DNA of 64,000 nucleotides from Amborella trichopoda (lineage: Eukaryota > Streptophyta > Magnoliopsida > Amborellales > Amborellaceae), in assembly GCF_000471905.2 (NCBI RefSeq), contig NW_006497560.1, positions 1,969,760 through 2,033,759 on the forward strand. Reading direction: 5' to 3'. A program made the translations under genes and the position numbers. How positions within the stretch are numbered: position 1 is the stretch's first letter; each line of letters begins with the position of its first letter. Shown piece by piece: positions 29,961 to 41,705 of this stretch. The notes beneath the pieces are model-generated. The model had not been told where the DNA came from, made no database searches, and saw nothing but the letters and a program-made list of their open reading frames with translations.

Positions 29961-31311
29961 CAACTCTACTCGAGCCTTGTATGCCAATCTTGTGAGGACC
30001 GGTTCTTGATGGTCTTGGGACCGTGGTTTCTGAGTAGTGACGACCCAGCAATAATCTTGGACTCGGTCAGGCTCTGAGGTTTGGAGAGGGAAAAGAGGGT
30101 ACGAGGCAAGACGTCATCAAAGGTGGTGGCCTCGACTGCCACAAAGGCTTCTTTAGTCAGGATCTGAAGACCTCTCTCCTACTTAACCTTGAGACAGTTG
30201 TGGACTTCACTCCCGAACTAAGCCCGAGACCTGGACTGCCCCGCCTACTTCTAACACGTAAGGTCCATGTCTATGAGCTAAAGCAGGGAGTGGGGCACAA
30301 GGACAGAAGGCAGCTTGGGTTTCTGCCTTGGAGGCTGAAGGCCTTTGTCTGACATCATGTTGTTGCCCTGAGTTCCTTTGTGTGGCCCATGTGCACAGCT
30401 GACCTGAGGGTGGCTCAAGATGGTACTCTTAGGGAAGATCTTTGAGTATCAGGACCCAAGGTATTTTTCTAGTGTCTGGAGAGTGACAGAGGAAGGAACT
30501 GGTTCATGACTCCGTTTGAGTTGAGGTTGGAAAGGAACCTGGCAAGGCGGTGCGTGTGCACCTTTAGAGTTAGTCGTTTGGGTGACTTGGGGGTCGACCC
30601 GGGGCGGGAAGAGGCAGAAACCCATCTCTCACATGGTGAAGCTGTGTGTGTTGGGAGGGAGGACAGAGTGGTGGGCCCTCATGTGCTCAAGGTGGTGTAG
30701 CGCTAGTGCTACCCCAGGCTGTGGAAAGCAAATGCATGACGCATGTAGGGTTTGGCCCGAGAAGGCTTAGCCCTGGATGTGAGCTCAATGCAACGTGAGG
30801 GTTGCCCCGAGGTATGGCTCGAGGGGATGACCACGAGCCCTTGGATGTGTGCAAGGGGTGAAAATCTCAGGACCTTTGCCTCTATGAGGAGATCCTCCAG
30901 GTGTAGAGGTTTGGGGTGGTGAAGGAGCATAAGGGGTTGCCTTTCGGCGAACCTCAGGAGCGACGACAACTTGCTTGCCTTTTGTTGAAGTGATCGGGGC
31001 AGCCTTCTGGTGTGCCTCAACAATATGACGAGCAAGAGAATTTTCGGTAGCAGGGTGTGTACTATGTGTGGTGGTAGATGTGCCACCAATGCAAGAGGCC
31101 TTGCATGGCGAGACAACAGGGAGGCGAGGACTTTTAATTTCCCTCTCGCACCGATCTAAGTAAGAAACTGGGAGCTGAACCATGAGTCTTGACTCAGGAG
31201 GAGCGTAGGGAAGGAAACTTGATCAGTTCACTTCCCTGGGACAGTCACGAGTGCGAGGATAAGGAAGTCCCCGACTCGGATGAATGGGTTGAACAACTCA
31301 GGTGCCATAGA
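29961..31311 (-). pseudogene. ORF1-like region of element B, degenerate
   Basis: From about 31311 (MAPELFNPFIRVGDFLILA) downward, protein stretches match the ORF1-like regions of A and C: THSTHPATENSLARHIVEA, STKGKQVVVAPEVRRKATPY, GGSPHRGKGPE, HPRARGHPLEPYLGATL (31116-30785). The downstream half, 30700-29960, is degenerate and passes into gag without a clear boundary. Function unknown. Confidence 0.5.
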
Positions 31312-31376
31312 AATTAATGCACAAAGTAAAAGAGGATACGTGTCAAACTAGAGTGAACCGACTAAGGGGTAGTATG

Positions 31377-31394
31377 TCCCCAATGGAGTCGCCA
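31377..31394 (-). other. Primer-binding site of element B
   Basis: The minus strand reads TGGCGACTCCATTGGGGA, 3 nt (gct) after the LTR end at 31398. One base differs from the Tat-type consensus. Confidence 0.88.
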
Positions 31395-31397
31395 AGC

Positions 31398-34119
31398 TGG
31401 TTAGGTGCCTCGATCTCGCCCTCCGAATCTGGCTGATCTTTTCTGACTAACTCAAGATTTGAGACCGCTCTCTCATAACCTTGCTCGAGAGCAAGGGCAG
31501 GTATACCAACCGATGAGAGAGGAATTGAAGGTGGGTTCAGGACTTACTCGAGCTGGCTCGCATGGGAGCCATCTTAGATCACGAAGAAAGTCCCCCCAAC
31601 TGCTTTAGATGGTTCAGAATCGCCTTTTTTGAACTACAATCCTCTTGCTTTCTGCACAACACTTCTACGGTTAATTTGTAAGACAAGTGGGTCAGAAAGA
31701 CCCACCATTGCCTTAGAGCAATGTACATTCATATGAGCGGGCGATGAAGCGTAAGGTTCAAATAAAGATAGAAAAGGGAAGAAAAACTCGACCAAGAGGC
31801 AAGACTAGCATGGCAATCGAGAACTCATCGACTTGGAGTGATAGCAATACGAGCATGGTTCTCAAGACCAGCACGGTGGCAATACTACTCGAAACCGAGA
31901 CTGATATGGCGGTACTAGGCTAAGTCTACCCTCAATCAAGTGAGAAGAAAAAAGAGAATGAAAAGAAAACACGAGACGACAGAGAGATGGGGTCCCGATG
32001 GCACTAAGCGTTGCCACTCACGACCGTGGAATAGTAGTGTTGTGGCTCTTGGGTAGCGCTCGACACTACTGCTCATGGCAAGAGAGTGAGAAATGAACTA
32101 CGAACGATGTTAAACATTGCCGTTGGCAACAAAGGGAGACAACACGCTCCCACATGGGCAGTGATCATCTCTGAAGAAGCGCGCAACGATAGTCCTTCAT
32201 AAAGAACACGGCGGTAATCCTCACAAGATGCACGACGATAGGAGTGGGACACCAGAAAAATGGCGATAAGCACCGAATACGTGAAGGAAGCTCACGAACG
32301 ACGGTAAACGTTGCCGAGGTCTTTAGCGGGCGTTGAAGGGTATTGTTGTCTACTATTGACGCGCAACTGGGAAGGACCCCAGCGGGCGGCAGCAAGTTCT
32401 TCCATCTGAGTTCTTCACTAAGACGTCGATGACGATAGACAGCGCCGTCTATAGGCCTCACTGGGAGAAGGAGATAGAAGAACAGAAGGAGAGGGAGACT
32501 CGTACATGGCACTGCCATCACCATGCACGACCTGTGTGACCTCAGGGGGAGGCATGCATGACGCAGCCACTATCGTGCATGACCCTTGCGAGGAACTTAA
32601 ACGGAGAACGAGGGGGAAAGAGAGGAAAGACGAGAGAGAGAAGAAGAATAAAAGGAAAAAAAAGAAAAGAGAGAAGATTTACCTCTAACCTAAGGGTACC
32701 AGTCAAAAGTTCCTCTCATCTCACTCTCTCTCTCAAACTGACCCAACAATGGGAAGAAAGAGAAACTTGTATTAAGTAAATACTCTCTCTTTTGTGAAAG
32801 GTTGAGTTCTTTGATGCGATGCTGGTACATATATATAGAATTCGCCCCAAACATGGGTGGATGATAAAAAATAACCTTAATTGTTGGAAATTAAGATTCA
32901 ATTGAATTAAAAGAAATTAGAAAATAGGGTGCACAATGATAGATTCGGCCCTTCTTAACATTTTGTGGAATTCTAGAACAGTCCCTGTGTCTCCCTAGAA
33001 TTTGTGTGATCTTGCATGGCTGATCCGGGGTCATTCTGATGCTCGATTGATCGTAAGATGATTGTTTTCTTGTAAGGCTCGGCATGGCTATCTATTTGAT
33101 GCAAACTTTGAGCCATGGGTCGTGTTTTTAGTTCACAATCTTGTGACTTGAAATGAGAAAGGATCTTAAAATTTCGGATCGATAGTATACTCGTTCCTTG
33201 ATGTTTTTCAGTGATTTCTTCGATGAATTACACTGAGCATGCCATTACGATCGTGGGGCAACAAATGCAGCTCGATCCCATGCCCGAACAAAGATTTTGC
33301 AACTTTGGAATTTTGTCCGGAATCCAGAATTCTGGTGATCGAATTTGTTGTTGCTTCATTCACTTTATGTGCAGAATCCAACTGTTCATCACGTACGGGG
33401 TTCGGGTCAGTGATAGCCCGATACCTTACACACACGATGGAATTGGTCTCGCGATGATCAGGCCCGCGAGAGTCGTTATTTGGCCGCTCGAGCGAGGCAC
33501 GATGCTGCTGAATTTCTTGCACTTTCTTCACGGATCAGCAACCTCTCTCTAGCTTTTTTTCGCGCTCGGATGTCGTCATGAGGCATGCCACATATCAAAT
33601 CGCTCATCTTGATTATAGGAACATACTCACCAAGTTTGAGCACAATTCAACTTAGGATGGGTGAGATATGAGCGTCAAAATTCACTGGTAGTGACTATCC
33701 CTTCCATGGCATGGATTTGCAGGGTGGCCACACGGGAATAGCATGTGGCCCCTTCTATTTCACTCTTTTGCCTATAACGTCTTCCTGGAGTGTCCGTTCG
33801 GGCTGAAGTTTGACCCCTGGTGGTTTTTTAACATGTCGAATCCAATGGTGGTGCCCCCAAAGTGATTTGAGACATTGAAAATGTAGCTCTAGTTATAGGG
33901 GCCTTTTCAGGGTGTTAGAGGCCTATTCTGTTAGAACTGTTTCTCAGTCTACGCTGCCTTAGACATGTCAAACTACAATGAAACTTGACAGGATACTTTT
34001 GAGCGACTTTATGAAGATCTTGACTAATTCTAGGGCTATCATGAGACTGCCAAAATTTTCACTATTTGCTAGGCTTTATTGAGCAGGGGCCCCATGTTGA
34101 TGAAAAATACCTTCCAACA
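31398..34119 (-). repeat. 5' LTR of element B (2722 bp)
   Basis: Read on the minus strand it starts TGTTGGAAGG (34119), passes the conserved CAATAAAGCCT segment, has a TATA box CTATATATATG at 32837-32827 and ends CTAACCA (31398). It is shorter than the LTRs of A, C and F. Its middle (32000-32560) has diverged inverted-repeat units, for example AGTAGTGT (32033-32040) pairing with ACACTACT (32063-32070). A short purine-rich run is at 32590-32680. Confidence 0.85.
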
Positions 34120-34124
34120 GGTCT
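34120..34124. repeat. Presumed target-site duplication of element B, right copy
   Basis: gtctc abuts the LTR start of B. The matching copy would be left of the window. It lies in the N-N-D-K-G-K-E-T codons of C's RNase H region, which match NNDEGKET in A. Confidence 0.6.
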
Positions 34125-35422
34125 CTTTGCCTTTGTCATTATTTGCCGCTAATAATTATTCGAGCGACTCATCCAGAGTAGTCACATATAGAAAGAGAGG
34201 CCTTCCCAACACTGGTGTAGAGAGCATAGGAGGGTTGAGCAAATATTGCTTGATGTCATCAAGGCCTTCCTGACATGCTTCATCCAAGATGAATGGTGTA
34301 TCATTCTTTGACAGGTGCGTAAAAGGTTTATAAGGACTTGTGAGGTTTGAGATAAACCTACAGATATAAGCCAGCTGTCCTTTGAGAGATTGCAGCTCTC
34401 ACAATGTAGTCGGTGACAGCATTTCTTGGATCACCTTGATCTTGACCAGCTCAACTTCCAATCCTCGGTGTCGAACAATGAACCCCAAGAACTTTCCTGA
34501 ACGCATGCTAAAAGCGCACTTTAGTGGGTTCATTTTGAGCTGATGAAGGTGTAATTGCTTAAACACCTTTTCAAGATCCTTCGTGTGAGAGTCTTGCACT
34601 TCGGATTTTACCACCAAGTCATCTACATAACATTCTACCTCTTTGAAGATGGTCGTCATTGCTCTTTAATATGTGGCACCAGCATTCTTCAATCCAAAAG
34701 GAATCATTGTGTACCTGAAGACCCCTTATGGAGTCAAGAACGCAGTGGCTTCCTCATCTTCTGGTGCCATCCGAATCTGATTTTACCTGGAGTATCCATC
34801 CATGAAGGAGAAGATCTGACAATGAGTAGTGGAGACAATGAGCATCTCCATAAATGACAATGGGAAGTCATCTTTCGGGCAAGCGGCATTCAGGTCGTGA
34901 AAATCGATGCAAACCCTAATCTGACCATTTTTTTTTTTGACTGGGACAACATTTGCCAGCACTTTGGGGATTTGACTTCACGAATGAAGCATGCTTGTTA
35001 TAGTTTAGTCACCTCAGCATCTATATGCATTTCGAGGTCAAGCTTGAACCTCCTAGATTTTTGCTTCACAAGTTTGACAGTTTGATCGATTCCAAGACAG
35101 TAAACAATGACTTGAGGTTTAAACTAGGCATCTCATGGTAATGCCAAGTAAAGACATCTCGGTTTGCTTGCAAAAAAGCAGTGAAATTTTCTTTCTCTTC
35201 TAGAGACATATTCGTTGGGATGAAAGTGGGTCTAGGGTCGGCTTCATCCCCTAGATTTACCTCCTTGAGTTCATTTGTTGTGACTTGACCACCTTCTTCC
35301 CATTCTTCTGGGGCCTCTTGCAACTCTTCTTCATTATCCTCAGAGGTCTTTTTATTAACCTCAAGTGTAGAGACCCATGATCCTGACATCTCTGCTTCCA
35401 AGAAAGCTTCAAAGTAGGTCAT
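34125..35422 (-). pseudogene. pol: Reverse transcriptase and start of RNase H of element C
   Basis: Minus strand: EVNLGDEADPRPTFIPTNM (about 35260), then degenerate fingers and palm, VECYVDDLVVKSE (about 34645-34607), LKMNPLKCAF, SGKFLGFIVRHRGLEVELVK (about 34510-34450), and the connection with NNDKGKET (about 34145-34122). YVDD is complete, unlike A. Stops and shifts break the fingers region (35066-34700). The N-terminal piece 35422-35066 is an open 118-codon frame. Confidence 0.85.
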
Positions 35423-36560
35423 GATCTCTGCATCTTTATCAAACTGGGCACAAGAGGATCGGCATTGAATATGGACATCATATCCGGCTGTGGGAGTTCA
35501 ATTTGAAAGTTATAGGGAAGCTGCGATTCAACGATTTTGGGATGAGAAGCACCCTCATATGAATCACACGATCTTTGCACGGGTGCCTGCAGTGTTTACC
35601 CCGCACTAGCTGATACTTCATACACTTGTACCATGTGGCAAGCTTTCTGAGAATAGACGTTATGTACCCTTGACTCTCTCAATCTCTGCTCAAAGTCAAG
35701 CTCACGGGGCCACTAGGGTTTCCTTTGTTTTGACATCTTGTTCTTCTTCGAAGAAGATGACTCTGCCTTGGCCCTAGACACCAAGGCATTAACAACTGTT
35801 AAGAATCCAACCGCCTGGGCCAGAGTCTTTTTCAATCGGCTCCATTGCGTCCTGCTTATATTGGTTCCTTCAAGTTCTCTGTGAAGAGCCTCGAAGTCTA
35901 GAAATTTCAAGGTCGTACTTGTAGGAGACATAGAAGAGGGAGGATGAGAAGAAGAAGGAGAAGAAGAAGAAGAAGAAGAAGGAGAAGGGTTAGTAAGTGA
36001 GGGACTTTTAAGGTTGTTCCCCTCATCAGAAAAATCTGGGAAGCTTTTTGCGTCATCACCGGAGTTGGACATGTGCAAGGAGTTTTTTAGGTCTTTCCCC
36101 TGCTGAGACCGTTTAAGAGTTCTTTTAACGTTGTCACCCTCATTAGACGTGTTCTAAGGAGAGGATGGCTCAAGGACATCCTCTTGACGGGATGAGGAAG
36201 GAAGGACGATCGCGTCAGGAATAAAGTCCAATAAAGTTGACAGTGGGGGAAGAGGTTTGAGAAATTCTTGCTCAACAAGGGTTGAGTCGTTTTGTTTCTC
36301 CGACGAGCAGCCCTTGGTGCCCATCTCCTTCTGGTTTTTTGTGACAGTGGTTGATCGGTCTCGCTAGGTTTATGGACAGCCCTAGCTTGGCAAACTGCTT
36401 CTCGCCTTAAGGACTTGTGTCTGCTTTGCCCATGGTGAACTATCCAGGGCTGGGAGGTCGAGGGTTTAGTAGGATCTGAATCATTATTACCCAAGTCTTA
36501 CATTGGGAGGCCCTCTCTCACAGGTGGGATAGCGACTTGGGGATCAATTTTTGGAACTCT
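35423..36560 (-). pseudogene. gag-RT linker of element C, no protease seen
   Basis: The minus-strand frame 36078-35713 reads SNSGDDAKSFPDFSDEG, a Ser run encoded by gaa/aag-rich DNA (about 35985-35940), LDFEALHRELEGTNISRTQ and AQAVGFLTVVNALVSRAKAE. Then FEQRLRESRV leads toward RT. This parallels A closely. No aspartic-protease motif is found. Confidence 0.6.
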
Positions 36561-38204
36561 ACTTGGCTCTTGGCATCCCTGTATTTTCTCTACGATTATC
36601 TCATGGAAACTAGAGCATTCGCTCAGGTCGTGGCCTCATATCTGATCGTACGGGCACCAATGGTTCTCAGTTCACTGAGCAAGACAATTGGGTTGCCTCA
36701 CTGGCTTTGGTGTGATGAGGCCTTCTTGAAGCATCATAACGAACAAGGTACGCCGGAGATCGGGTGCTTCATCTTCCTCATGGATTGTCACTATGTGAGA
36801 AGCTTCTGTTGCCCCGAATGCCTTCTTTAACTCTTCGAGCTTTATCTGAACCTTCTGGATTAGGGCCTCGATAATGTCTTTTAACATGTAGCAGTCCTCT
36901 GTGGAGTGATTTATCCTTTGATGATAAGCACAATAATTTGCATGATTATCGACTCCAGCTTGATCAGGGTACTTGGTCTCTGGGAGCTCGATCATGTTTT
37001 GCTCAAGTAACAATCGGAGTAGTGCAAGGACCCATTCCTTTTCAAAAGGGTAAATTCTTATGCCTGGTCCAATAATCATCCCAATTAGGGTTCGCCGTTG
37101 GGGGTACTCGGTTGTACGACTATTGTTGCTTGACTGCCTGAGGCACGTTCGTTGTGTTTACCCCTTTGGAGAGGTCCAACGTCTGAGAGGCAGCCTCCTT
37201 TGGATCGTTTATGGTGACAGCCGCACTGATGACTTTGTTGGTTGCCCCAAGTGTTGGTCCGAGTGGTACCATTGCCCCGGTTGTTCCCTGAGCTTGTAGG
37301 TTGTTGTCGTGACTCGCTGTGATGGTGCGACATACTTTCTATGCATACTGATTTAGAGATCAGCTCTAACATAGAGGTTGGATCAGAGGCCTCAACATAT
37401 AAAGCAATTTCAGGTCGCATGTTTCACACACAAGTTTGAACTGCTTCCTACTCAGGCATGGGATTAGGATGGCGAGCAGCTAAATTTCTCGACCTTGATA
37501 TGAATTAATCCATAGGCTCATTGTGATCTTAGGTCGAATTGAGGAGCTCGATGGTTTGAAATTCTCTCTCTACCTCATAGAAAAGCTGGTAGAATAGTTC
37601 TCCATTTCCTCCCAAGTATGTACTAAGTTTGGGGGAAGCTGGGCATACCACTGAAAAGATATGCCATCAAGGGTTTTAACAAACTGACAGAGAAGGAGTC
37701 TCCCTTCAGCTACTATCTCTCGACATGCCACTTTGAAATGGGCGATATGTTGGTGTCTGAGGAAAATGATGAACAAGGGAAACTTCCCTTTGTTGTAGTC
37801 TAAGGGAAATGACACCTGATCGAAGGGTACGACTTTTGGTAAAGGGTTGCTCCTTGCATACCCGGAGTCTATCTGCTCTTTATGCTATGGGTCACCATAG
37901 CATCGATGTTTGCCTATGAGATGGGGTGAGGGACAAAATTGTCCTGTGAGGTAGAGGGAAGAGGCTGCCTTGAAGGTGCATCATCCGAGAGATGGGAATT
38001 GACCTCATGGTTGGTTGATTGTCGTGCAGCATTTATGCGATCAATCTTCACCTTCATTGCGCCACCATGTCTCATGCGCTCTTCATGAGACTCACCAGAT
38101 TCATTCACAACCATTACACTGACTGTTTCTCCAGGAAGGTCAGCCTTAGTCGTAGCTGAGGGCTTTCGAACTTGGCGGGTCACATGCCAGAGATCGGTTA
38201 GCAA
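36561..38204 (-). pseudogene. gag: gag of element C, broken
   Basis: Starts in the frame of ATG 38204 (MLTDLWHVTRQVRKPSATT). Capsid pieces include SFPLDYNKGKFPLFI (about 37815-37770), FVKTLDGISFQWYAQLPPN and HTWEEMENYS (37700-37590). The C-terminal frame 37079-36672 has EKEWVLALLRLLLEQNMI and a complete nucleocapsid-like CAYHQRINHSTEDC motif (C-x2-H-x5-H-x4-C, about 36932-36890), which is more intact than in A. Stops and shifts lie around 37914, 37560 and 37420. Confidence 0.78.
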
Positions 38205-39604
38205 CGGTCAGCATGCCCCAACTAGACTCGAGTCTTGTATGTCGATCCCGTGAGGACCGGTTCTCGAGTTGCTGGGTCATCTTCTACAACACTAACCACA
38301 GTGCATGATTCACAGACTTCTTCTTCCAGCTCTGTCAACTGAAGAGGGTAGAAGGGGTTCAAGTGATGAGGTCCTCAGAGCTAGTTTCCTCGACCGTCTT
38401 GGTCGCTTCCCTTGTCAGAATTTGCAGACCCCTATTGTATTTGGCTTTAAGGTTTTGATGAACCTCATGCCAGAACTGTGATCGAGACTGTAGCTGGTCA
38501 GCCCTTCTTGTGTAAGAAAGAGCTGTCACCATTAAGTGAAATAAAGGGCGTGGGCCAGGGGTGGATGAAGGACTTGATCTCTCATTGAGTCTTTCCCCCG
38601 AGCCCTCTTATGATCTCTAGAGGCATTACCGAGACGATGGGGCTGGTTGAATATGGTAGTTTTAGGGAAGGTCTTTGAGTTCCAAGGCTGGAGGTGCTTG
38701 CTCAAAGGAGAAGGGGCAGGTAGGAGAAGGGTTCACTCATGATGGCACCTGAGTCGGAAACGAGGGGCTGTCAGTGACAGTGACATGTGTGTGCCCCTTG
38801 AGGAAGAATCACGGGCGACCTTGGTGTCAACCAGGACTTGAACAAGTGTTCTGGCCTTAAGAGGCCGAGAACTATGAGCAGTGTCTGTAAGATAGCCGGT
38901 GGAAGCATGCCCCTTAAAGGTGCACTAGTATGTGCTGAATGGGAGGACGAGGGGGTCATCTTCCATGTACTCGGGTTGGCGCATAATAGTGCTGTCCCGA
39001 TTGGTGGGATGCACATGCATAACGTGTGCAGGGCCTAGCCTTAGACGGCTTGATCCTAAACACTAACTCGTGGTAACATAAGGCCCCGAGGTGTGGCTCG
39101 AGTGGATGACCCATAAGCCTTAACGTGTGTGCGAGAGGTGGAGGCCTCAGGGTCTCTGCCTCGATGTGTTGGGCCTCTAAGAATCGAGACTAGTGGTGAT
39201 GCAGTAGTGTGGGGGGTAGTCTTGCGGCGACCCACAGAAGTAATGGAAACTTGCTTTCCTTTTGCAGAAAGGGACTGAGTAGCCTTCCGGCATACCTCAG
39301 CAATACGACCGACAAGTGACTTGCCTGCGATAAGGTGGATGCTGTGAGTTGTGGCATGTGCGCCAGCAATGCAGGATGTCTTGGTGGAAATTCCATCAGA
39401 GCTAGGAGATGGGGAGTTAGGGACCTTTAAGTCCCTCCTCACGCTTATCCAGGTTAAGACCTCGGAGCTAAACACTAGGTGTTTTCCCAAAAGGAAAGTT
39501 GGGAACAAAGTTCGAGGAACTTGTTCTCGGGAAACACTCACTAATGCAGGGATCAGAAAATCCTCGATTCAGATAAATGGGTTAAAGAACCCAGAAGCCA
39601 TGTG
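38205..39604 (-). pseudogene. ORF1-like region of element C
   Basis: From ATG 39604 (MASGFFNPFI, then TGA). The open 161-codon frame 39541-39056 holds the conserved part: VSREQVPRTLFPTFLLGK, HSIHLIAGKSLVGRIAEVCRKATQS, SAKGKQVSITSVGRRK, STRATPRG. The same pieces occur in A and B, so this region was protein-coding in the family. The downstream half is degenerate (38771-39016 is one open piece). The counterpart of Ogre ORF1 is the likely identity, and the role is unknown. Confidence 0.55.
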
Positions 39605-39672
39605 ATGTGTGATAACAGAAAAACAAAAGGGAAACTAACCCAACAAGAATGATCAGACAAAGGGGTAGGAAT

Positions 39673-39690
39673 TCCACAGTGGATTTGCCA
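39673..39690 (-). other. Primer-binding site of element C, mutated
   Basis: The minus strand reads TGGCAAATCCACTGTGGA, with three differences from the Tat-type consensus, and lies 3 nt after the LTR end at 39694. Confidence 0.8.
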
Positions 39691-40559
39691 AGCTGGTTAG
39701 GTGCCTCGATGTCGCCCTTCAGATCTAGATGATCGAGCGGCACGTGTCGCAGGTTTTCAGAGAACCCTAGACTTTGAGATCGCTCTCTTGGGAACCTCAC
39801 TCAGAAGCAAGGGCAAGTATAGTAATTGATGAGAGAGGAATTTAAGGTGGGTTGGAGACTTACTCGGGCTGGCTCCCGTGTGCGCCCTCTTAGACCACGA
39901 AGAAACCCCCCAGTCATAGATCTGGTTCGAAATCACCTCCCTTGGACTGTATTCTCCTTTTTCTGCATTCACATACACATGGTTAATTTTACAAGACAAG
40001 TGGGTCGAAAGAGACCCCACCTTGTCTTTGAGCGAATGTACACAGGCGTGCACATCAAAAAGAAGAAAGAGGAAGAGAATATATGAAAGAAGAAGAAAGG
40101 GGTAGAATAGAGAAATGTGGAAGATAAGAATTTGACTAGGTGATTAGACTAACACAGCAGCTAGACCAGCAAGTTATTGACCCTGCGTGGTAGCAAAGCG
40201 GGCACGGTAACTAGACCGACACAAGAACAACACTACTAGACGCTAGAACGATCATCGGTCTCCTTGGCACAATGGCTAGCTTATCGTGGCAATAAGGTGA
40301 GCACGGTATTCAAGACTGGCTGAACGGTAATGCTACTAGACGGTGAGACTAAAATGGCAATCTTTGTCTTAGCCTCTCTTGGTCAAACTAGAGAGAGGGG
40401 AAAGAAGAGAGAGAAAGAAAGACATGCACAGTACTACCAATGTCGTGCATGTGAGAAAAAGAAAATATGAGCAATGAGAGTGAAGAGAAATAGAGGGAGA
40501 AGAAAGAGAGAAGGGAAAGAAAGAAGAAGAAGAAAGAGAGAAAAGGAAGAAAGAAGAAC

Positions 40560-41380
40560 CTGGATGGCGATGAGAGAGAAGATAAGAAAGATCATGGATG
40601 ACGATGAGGTTCCGTCGTTCATGACAGAAGGGTAAGAAGAGAGAGAGAACATGGACAGTAATATGCTTTCGCCGTCCGTGTTATAAGATTAAGAAGAGAG
40701 AAAGCATGGACGGTGATGTGTTTCTACCGTCCATGATACAAGAATAAGAGAAAAGAGAGAAACATGGGCAGCGATGTACTTCCACCATTCATGACAGAGG
40801 AACAAGAAGAGAGAGAAAACATGGTGGCGATGTGCTTCCACCATTTATGACAAAGGAAGGAGAGAAGACAGAGAAGACACAGGCGACGAAGAGCTTCCAT
40901 CGTCCATGACAGAGGAATAAGAAGAGAGAGAAGACATGGGCGGTAATGAGCTTCCGCGGTCCATGACAAAAGATTAAGAGGAGAGAGAAAACATGGGAGA
41001 TAATGAGCTTCCACCATCCATGACAAAGGAAGAAGAAGAGAGGTAAAACATGGACGACGATGAGCTTCTTCCATTCATGATAGAGGAATAAGAAGAGAGA
41101 GAAAATACGGATGGTGATGAGATTCTATGATCCATGATAAAGGAATAAGAAGAGAGAGAAAATATGGACGGCGATTAGCTTCCACCGTCCATGAAAAAGG
41201 AATAAGAAGAGAGAAAAGTGGGTGGCGATGAGCTCCCGCCGTCCATGACACTTGAATGAGAGGAGAGAGGAAACATGAGCGATGACGTGCTTCTACCGTC
41301 CATGATAGAAGATTAAAGAAAAGAGAGAGAACATGGATGGCGATATGCTTTTGCCGTCCATGACAGAAGGGAAGACAAGG
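40560..41380 (-). repeat. Array of about 15 inverted-repeat units (about 57 bp) in the LTR of C
   Basis: Sense-strand consensus: CATGGACGGCG-gaagctcat-CGCCGTCCATG plus a CT-rich spacer. On the plus strand CATGGACGGT (40705-40714) pairs perfectly with ACCGTCCATG (40726-40735). ATGGACGG and CCGTCCAT at 41164-41193 are another clear case. The position downstream of the TATA/AATAAA region is the same as in A and F, but the arm sequence is different. Confidence 0.9.
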
Positions 41381-41489
41381 AGACTTTGACAGAGGCTTGA
41401 CCCGCCACTTAGGTTAAGGCCTGGCTCACTGTCCGTGCCTCTGAAGCAAGAAAACATCATGTCAAGCGATAGGCTCCGCCATGCATGAA

Positions 41490-41705
41490 CAGAGAAGAAG
41501 GAGTAAGGGAGAAGAGAGAGAACAAGAAAAAGAGAAAAAGGAAAGGAAAGATAAAGAGAGAGAAGGAAAGTTGATAAAGAGGATCTGAGAAGAAAAAGGA
41601 AAGAGAGATATAGATGCGAGGAGAGAGAAAGAGAGAGAAAAAGGAGAGAGGAAGAGAGATAGAGATGAAAGAGAAAAAGGAGGAGAGAGAAAATTCCTTA
41701 TCAAA
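41490..41705. repeat. Polypurine/polypyrimidine tract in the LTR of C
   Basis: About 210 bp of almost pure purine on the plus strand (gagagaaagagagagaaaaagg type). It is the counterpart of the CT-rich repeats of A and F. ORFs rich in Lys/Arg/Glu (+) or Ser/Phe/Leu (-) here are artefacts. Confidence 0.85.

Larger units (their letters stand above)
21770..34119 (-). mobile_element. Element B, right fragment: antisense ORF, protease, gag, ORF1, PBS and 5' LTR
   Basis: Reading on the minus strand: 5' LTR 34119-31398, PBS 31394-31377, ORF1-like region, gag, linker and protease, then a deletion that joins the protease-RT linker (about 25440) to the end of the antisense ORF (25352). RT, RNase H and integrase are absent. 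The LTR start on the minus strand is TGTTGGAAGG at 34119, directly next to element C coding sequence. B is therefore a defective derivative that would need polymerase and integrase in trans. Confidence 0.85.

Noticed and set aside
32506-32779. Lys/Arg-rich ORFs in the B LTR
   Set aside because: They come from a purine-rich low-complexity run inside the LTR.
40434-41704. Minus-strand ORFs with repeated 'LSSYS'/'RPCFLS' units in the C LTR
   Set aside because: These are translations of the inverted-repeat array and polypurine tract in a non-coding LTR part.
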